DNA of 64,000 nt from Lates calcarifer (taxonomy: Eukaryota > Chordata > Actinopteri > Centropomidae), in NCBI RefSeq assembly GCF_001640805.2, contig NC_066852.1, positions 9,718,194 to 9,782,193 on the forward strand. The letters are read 5' to 3'. Every line of letters starts with the position of its first letter. Position 1 is the stretch's first letter. Made by a program: the position numbers and the translations under genes. The notes under the pieces are model-generated. The model saw only the letters and a list, made by a program, of their open reading frames with translations, had not been told where the DNA came from and made no database searches. Shown piece by piece: positions 61,027-64,000 of this stretch.

Positions 61027-63990
61027 GTAGTCAGAGACCACAGGGCGAGACTATTTTTATAGACTGTGTCTGTGTCTTGAAAGAGGGTTGAATATATTTA
61101 GCGTTCATAAAAAATCTGACATTAGTGGTGGACTCACTTTATGAAGACAGACAGAGAGCTGTGAAACCTTACTGACCCAGCATGTTAGGTCAGCTGTCTT
61201 TATCAGATAAGAGTTTTATTTGTATTTTTGATTGAAGAGTTCCTTCCTGTTCTTTTTGTTCTGTGGTTTTCACATAAATTAATTAGAAGTGTTTCAAAAG
61301 ACTAATAGTTTATGTTTTGCAATTTTGAGAGTCACTCCAATCGAGAAATTTATCAATAAACAGGAGGTACTACTACTTTTATGTGCCACAATTGGAGAAG
61401 CATGCAGAGTCTCAATTCAGTTCCTCATTTTCAATTAAAAGTGAAGATTATCCACCAAAGTGGCAGATTAAAAGCAGTTACTCCACCTCTCTGTTCGAGT
61501 CCGTCCCTCCATCAAACACTTTAAGGCAGTATTCACAGGATGTGCAGGCTGGTGAGAAATCTTGTCACTGCACTGGCAGCTCTTCTAGGTTGGTTGAGGT
61601 GATGATAGTGTGAACCTCTCCACATGTTGCACCTTTGTGGAAATGCTTTTGCTGGCAAGTGAAAAGAAATGAATATCCTCATTTGTTAATATTGTAACTG
61701 TATGATATTCACTCTAAAATCAAGAACTCACACACACATATATATGTATTCATACATGATATTGCCAGTTTCTCTCTGGGTTCCTTGACAGCTGATAGGA
61801 CCACCAGCACCATTAGGCCAACTATTCCAAAGGATTTGTTGTTGTCAGAGGATTAGTAATGTGTGAGCATGTAAAGGTGACCTTTATACAGAGTTTTGTC
61901 CCACACTACTAGAGTAGCTCATTCACAACTAAATCAAGTTTATTACAGAGTATAAGCTCACAATTTCATTTTCTAATTTTATCAAGTAATTTGGGCAGCT
62001 GGATAGCAATAAAACGGTAAATTAAGCATGCTGAAGTGCTCCACGCTATTTGCAAAATATATGTATTTTAGGCCTTTCTAAGCATTTTTCAGAGGCTTTT
62101 TTTTAATTAACCTGCTGCTACAAAGGAGTGCAGAATAACTGAAAAAGACTGAATGTTAAGACTTTTTATTGACATGGCCAGATGTTAGTATTGAAGGTTT
62201 GCTCATATTATTAGGTCATAATAATCATATCTTATTTAAAACTATTTGAGACTAGCTTGTTGTTCATGGTCATTATCAATAATTCTGTTCTGCTGTCCGT
62301 TCATCACTGTCAGCGATGACATGCAGAGTTAAAATTCTCACTTCAGAAGAATTTGTATCTTTCAAATAGGACAACTATGTTTTTCACAGAACGCAATTTT
62401 AAGAAATCAGTGATAGCACTGTAGCAAATGAAAGGTTATTGTAAGTCAGAAATAGAGATTAATGGAGCACACAGTTAGCCTCGACAATAAGTATTTCTGG
62501 TCCTAGACTAAAACTTTTTAATTAAGAGATATTATCATGAATATGTCCTTAGAGTAGAGTTAAACTTCGTTCCTTTGCTGGAAACAGTCATGTTTAGGAG
62601 TGGCTAAAAATATAATTTTATTGATACCCATACAATGATCTCCCTAATCCCTCAGCAACATCCAGTCAGAGAATAATGTGTATTTGGTGAATCTGATGAA
62701 TCTAGATATTCCACCAATTCTCTTCTTTTAGGTAGGCTGTGACTCAGCTGTTAACATGATGTTGTGCTCTATGTTTTGTGATTAGTCTTGGATTATATCT
62801 GCATGACAGTTGGTCTATAGCTGACACTCTAGCAGCTCTCAGTGCAAGTATAAGATTTTCACAATCAACACCGGGGGCTTGATGGAACAGGATTAGCATT
62901 AATCTGAGAAAAGAAAGAAAACAAAAGAAAAAATAATAATAAAAGAAACAAAAGTGATTTTGTAAACATTAAATTGTATATATATATTTAAATGTTTCTG
63001 GTCTATTTGCTTCCCTTGCTGCAAAGTGTAGAGGTAGTAGTACATGTTCACATGAAGGGAAGAAATTTTTCATGGAGCTTTCACTTTTCAGTGGTAAATA
63101 ACACTCTCACTTAAACTCTGTGCCTCTCCCAGTCATTATTGGTGCATAGTGCATCCAAAAAAAAGGTCTATGTAGGGCACAATACAACATGACATGACCA
63201 GTCAACTTGACTTTTATCTGATTCTTTGTGATAGATGGTAATTATCTGAACCCTCCAGTGCAAACATATGGAATTGTTCATTAATGGAACACAGTCAGTC
63301 TCATAAATCCTACAAATTAGATCTGATTCTGACTTGAATCTCAATACTCACTTGTAAATGTGTGCCCTTCTTCCTTCTGATGCACAGCGCTGTAACAGTA
63401 GTGTCTTCATCGCCTTACCATTATCCCTGTAACTACTGGCTCTGTTCAGTTCACACAAGATGTCCACACTAACAACTAACTGAGTTGTGTCCTTTGCTTA
63501 ACCTTTTCCCCAAGTGCATACTGTACTGTATGATAACAGATATAAAATATAGAGGGAGAGGGGGGAAGGTAATTAATTATCATGAGAAATATTTGATCTG
63601 TATTCCCACACTTGAGCAGGTTACTCTGTGTTAGTGCAATTTTGTCAATTGTAATGTAACTGAGACCAGGAGAATTAGACTTAAAATTCAAAATTGAAAC
63701 AGTTTAGATTTAGTGTAAACACATATTATCATAAAAGACATTTAAAATAAGCCAAAATATGAAAATTTCTACAAGCCCTAGCCAACCATTCTTACTCTCT
63801 TTCTTTTCAATGTTATTAAGGAATTCTAAACTTTTTTGACAACCTTTATCCTTTAACCACTTAATATTTGTATTTTCTTCTCAATAGGTCTGCCCCAGCC
63901 GCTGGAGCCCCTGCAGAGGGAGGGAATCAGCCCCCTCCCAACCTCACCAGCAACCGCCGTCTGCAACAGACACAGGCACAAGTGGATGAG
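59335..63990 (+). CDS. vamp2: Vesicle-associated membrane protein 2 type (synaptobrevin), 5' part
   Basis: The v-SNARE of synaptic and secretory vesicles, which pairs with syntaxin and SNAP-25 in membrane fusion. Only the first two exons are present. Exon 1 (start estimated) ends at 59464 with the bases AT of the start codon; exon 2 is 63888-63990 and begins with G. The joined protein starts MSAPAAGAPAEGGNQPPPNL and continues TSNRRLQQTQAQVDE, which is the Pro-rich N terminus and first turn of the R-SNARE helix of VAMP1/VAMP2. The NLTSNRRLQQTQAQVDE block is as in VAMP2; VAMP1 normally has NMTSNRRLQQTQAQVEE and VAMP3 lacks the Pro-rich part. The rest of the SNARE motif and the C-terminal anchor lie right of the window. 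Because fish keep extra vamp paralogues, vamp2 is the best call rather than a certain one. The span contains a 4423-nt intron. Confidence 0.88.
59463..59464 (+). CDS. vamp2: vamp2 exon 1, first two bases of the start codon
   Basis: Exon 1 contributes only the A and T of the initiator ATG, followed by the consensus donor gtaagt. The G comes from exon 2. The phase was fixed by the requirement that exon 2 begin G-TCT-GCC-CCA to give Met-Ser-Ala-Pro, the expected VAMP2 N terminus. Confidence 0.82.
59465..63887 (+). other. vamp2: vamp2 intron 1
   Basis: A 4.4 kb intron from gtaagt to caatag. It contains a (TA)n tract at 60989-61022, a small tandem duplication near 60899-60938 and AT-rich DNA. No exon recognised. 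Confidence 0.8.
60989..61022 (+). repeat. (TA)n microsatellite
   Basis: Seventeen TA units within vamp2 intron 1. Confidence 0.95.
63888..63990 (+). CDS. vamp2: vamp2 exon 2
   Basis: 103 bp; acceptor cttctcaatag, donor gtgagt. It supplies the last base of the start codon plus 34 codons, ending in QAQVDE at a codon boundary. The sequence is G+C-rich compared with the flanking intron. Confidence 0.95.
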
Positions 63991-64000
63991 GTGAGTTCAC

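Overview
This is a stretch of vertebrate nuclear DNA, almost certainly from a teleost fish. Genes are split into short exons with GT-AG introns, some introns are under 100 bp, the intergenic DNA is AT-rich, and several degenerate interspersed repeats look like families common in ray-finned fish genomes. There is no operon structure, CRISPR array or other prokaryotic feature. I recognised families from remembered protein sequences and checked each gene by requiring exon phases to join without a frame break. No alignment was run.

Five protein-coding genes can be read. (1) The 3' part of a GABA-A receptor beta subunit gene on the + strand, best called gabrb4, has five exons between 7420 and 14244; its 5' exons lie left of the window. 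(2) vsig1 (+, 30796-35466) has seven coding exons for a 313-residue Ig-family membrane protein. (3) tmlhe (-, 43543-37767) has seven coding exons for a 413-residue mitochondrial trimethyllysine dioxygenase, convergent with vsig1. (4) mpp1 (+, 46493-55513) has twelve coding exons for a 467-residue PDZ-SH3-GUK scaffold, divergent from tmlhe. (5) The 5' end of a vamp2-type synaptobrevin gene (+, about 59335 to beyond the right edge) has its start codon split by a 4.4 kb intron.

The rest is intron and intergenic DNA. It holds microsatellites, homopolymer runs, TTAA-flanked and other MITE-like elements, two copies of a LINE-tail-like repeat, an oppositely oriented repeat pair around 23 and 29 kb, and three copies of a CAGTGGTG-type repeat. 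The largest gene-free span is 14245-30795.

The genes do not form one pathway. Their grouping is informative because GABRQ (the mammalian counterpart of gabrb4), TMLHE and MPP1 are on human Xq28 and VSIG1 is on Xq22, so this looks like a conserved ancestral linkage group. I found no convincing undescribed system. The most interesting points are the split start codon of vamp2 with its start-stop reading in unspliced RNA, tandem splice donors 12 nt apart in the gabrb4 loop exon, and a cluster of GATA motifs just upstream of the mpp1 start.
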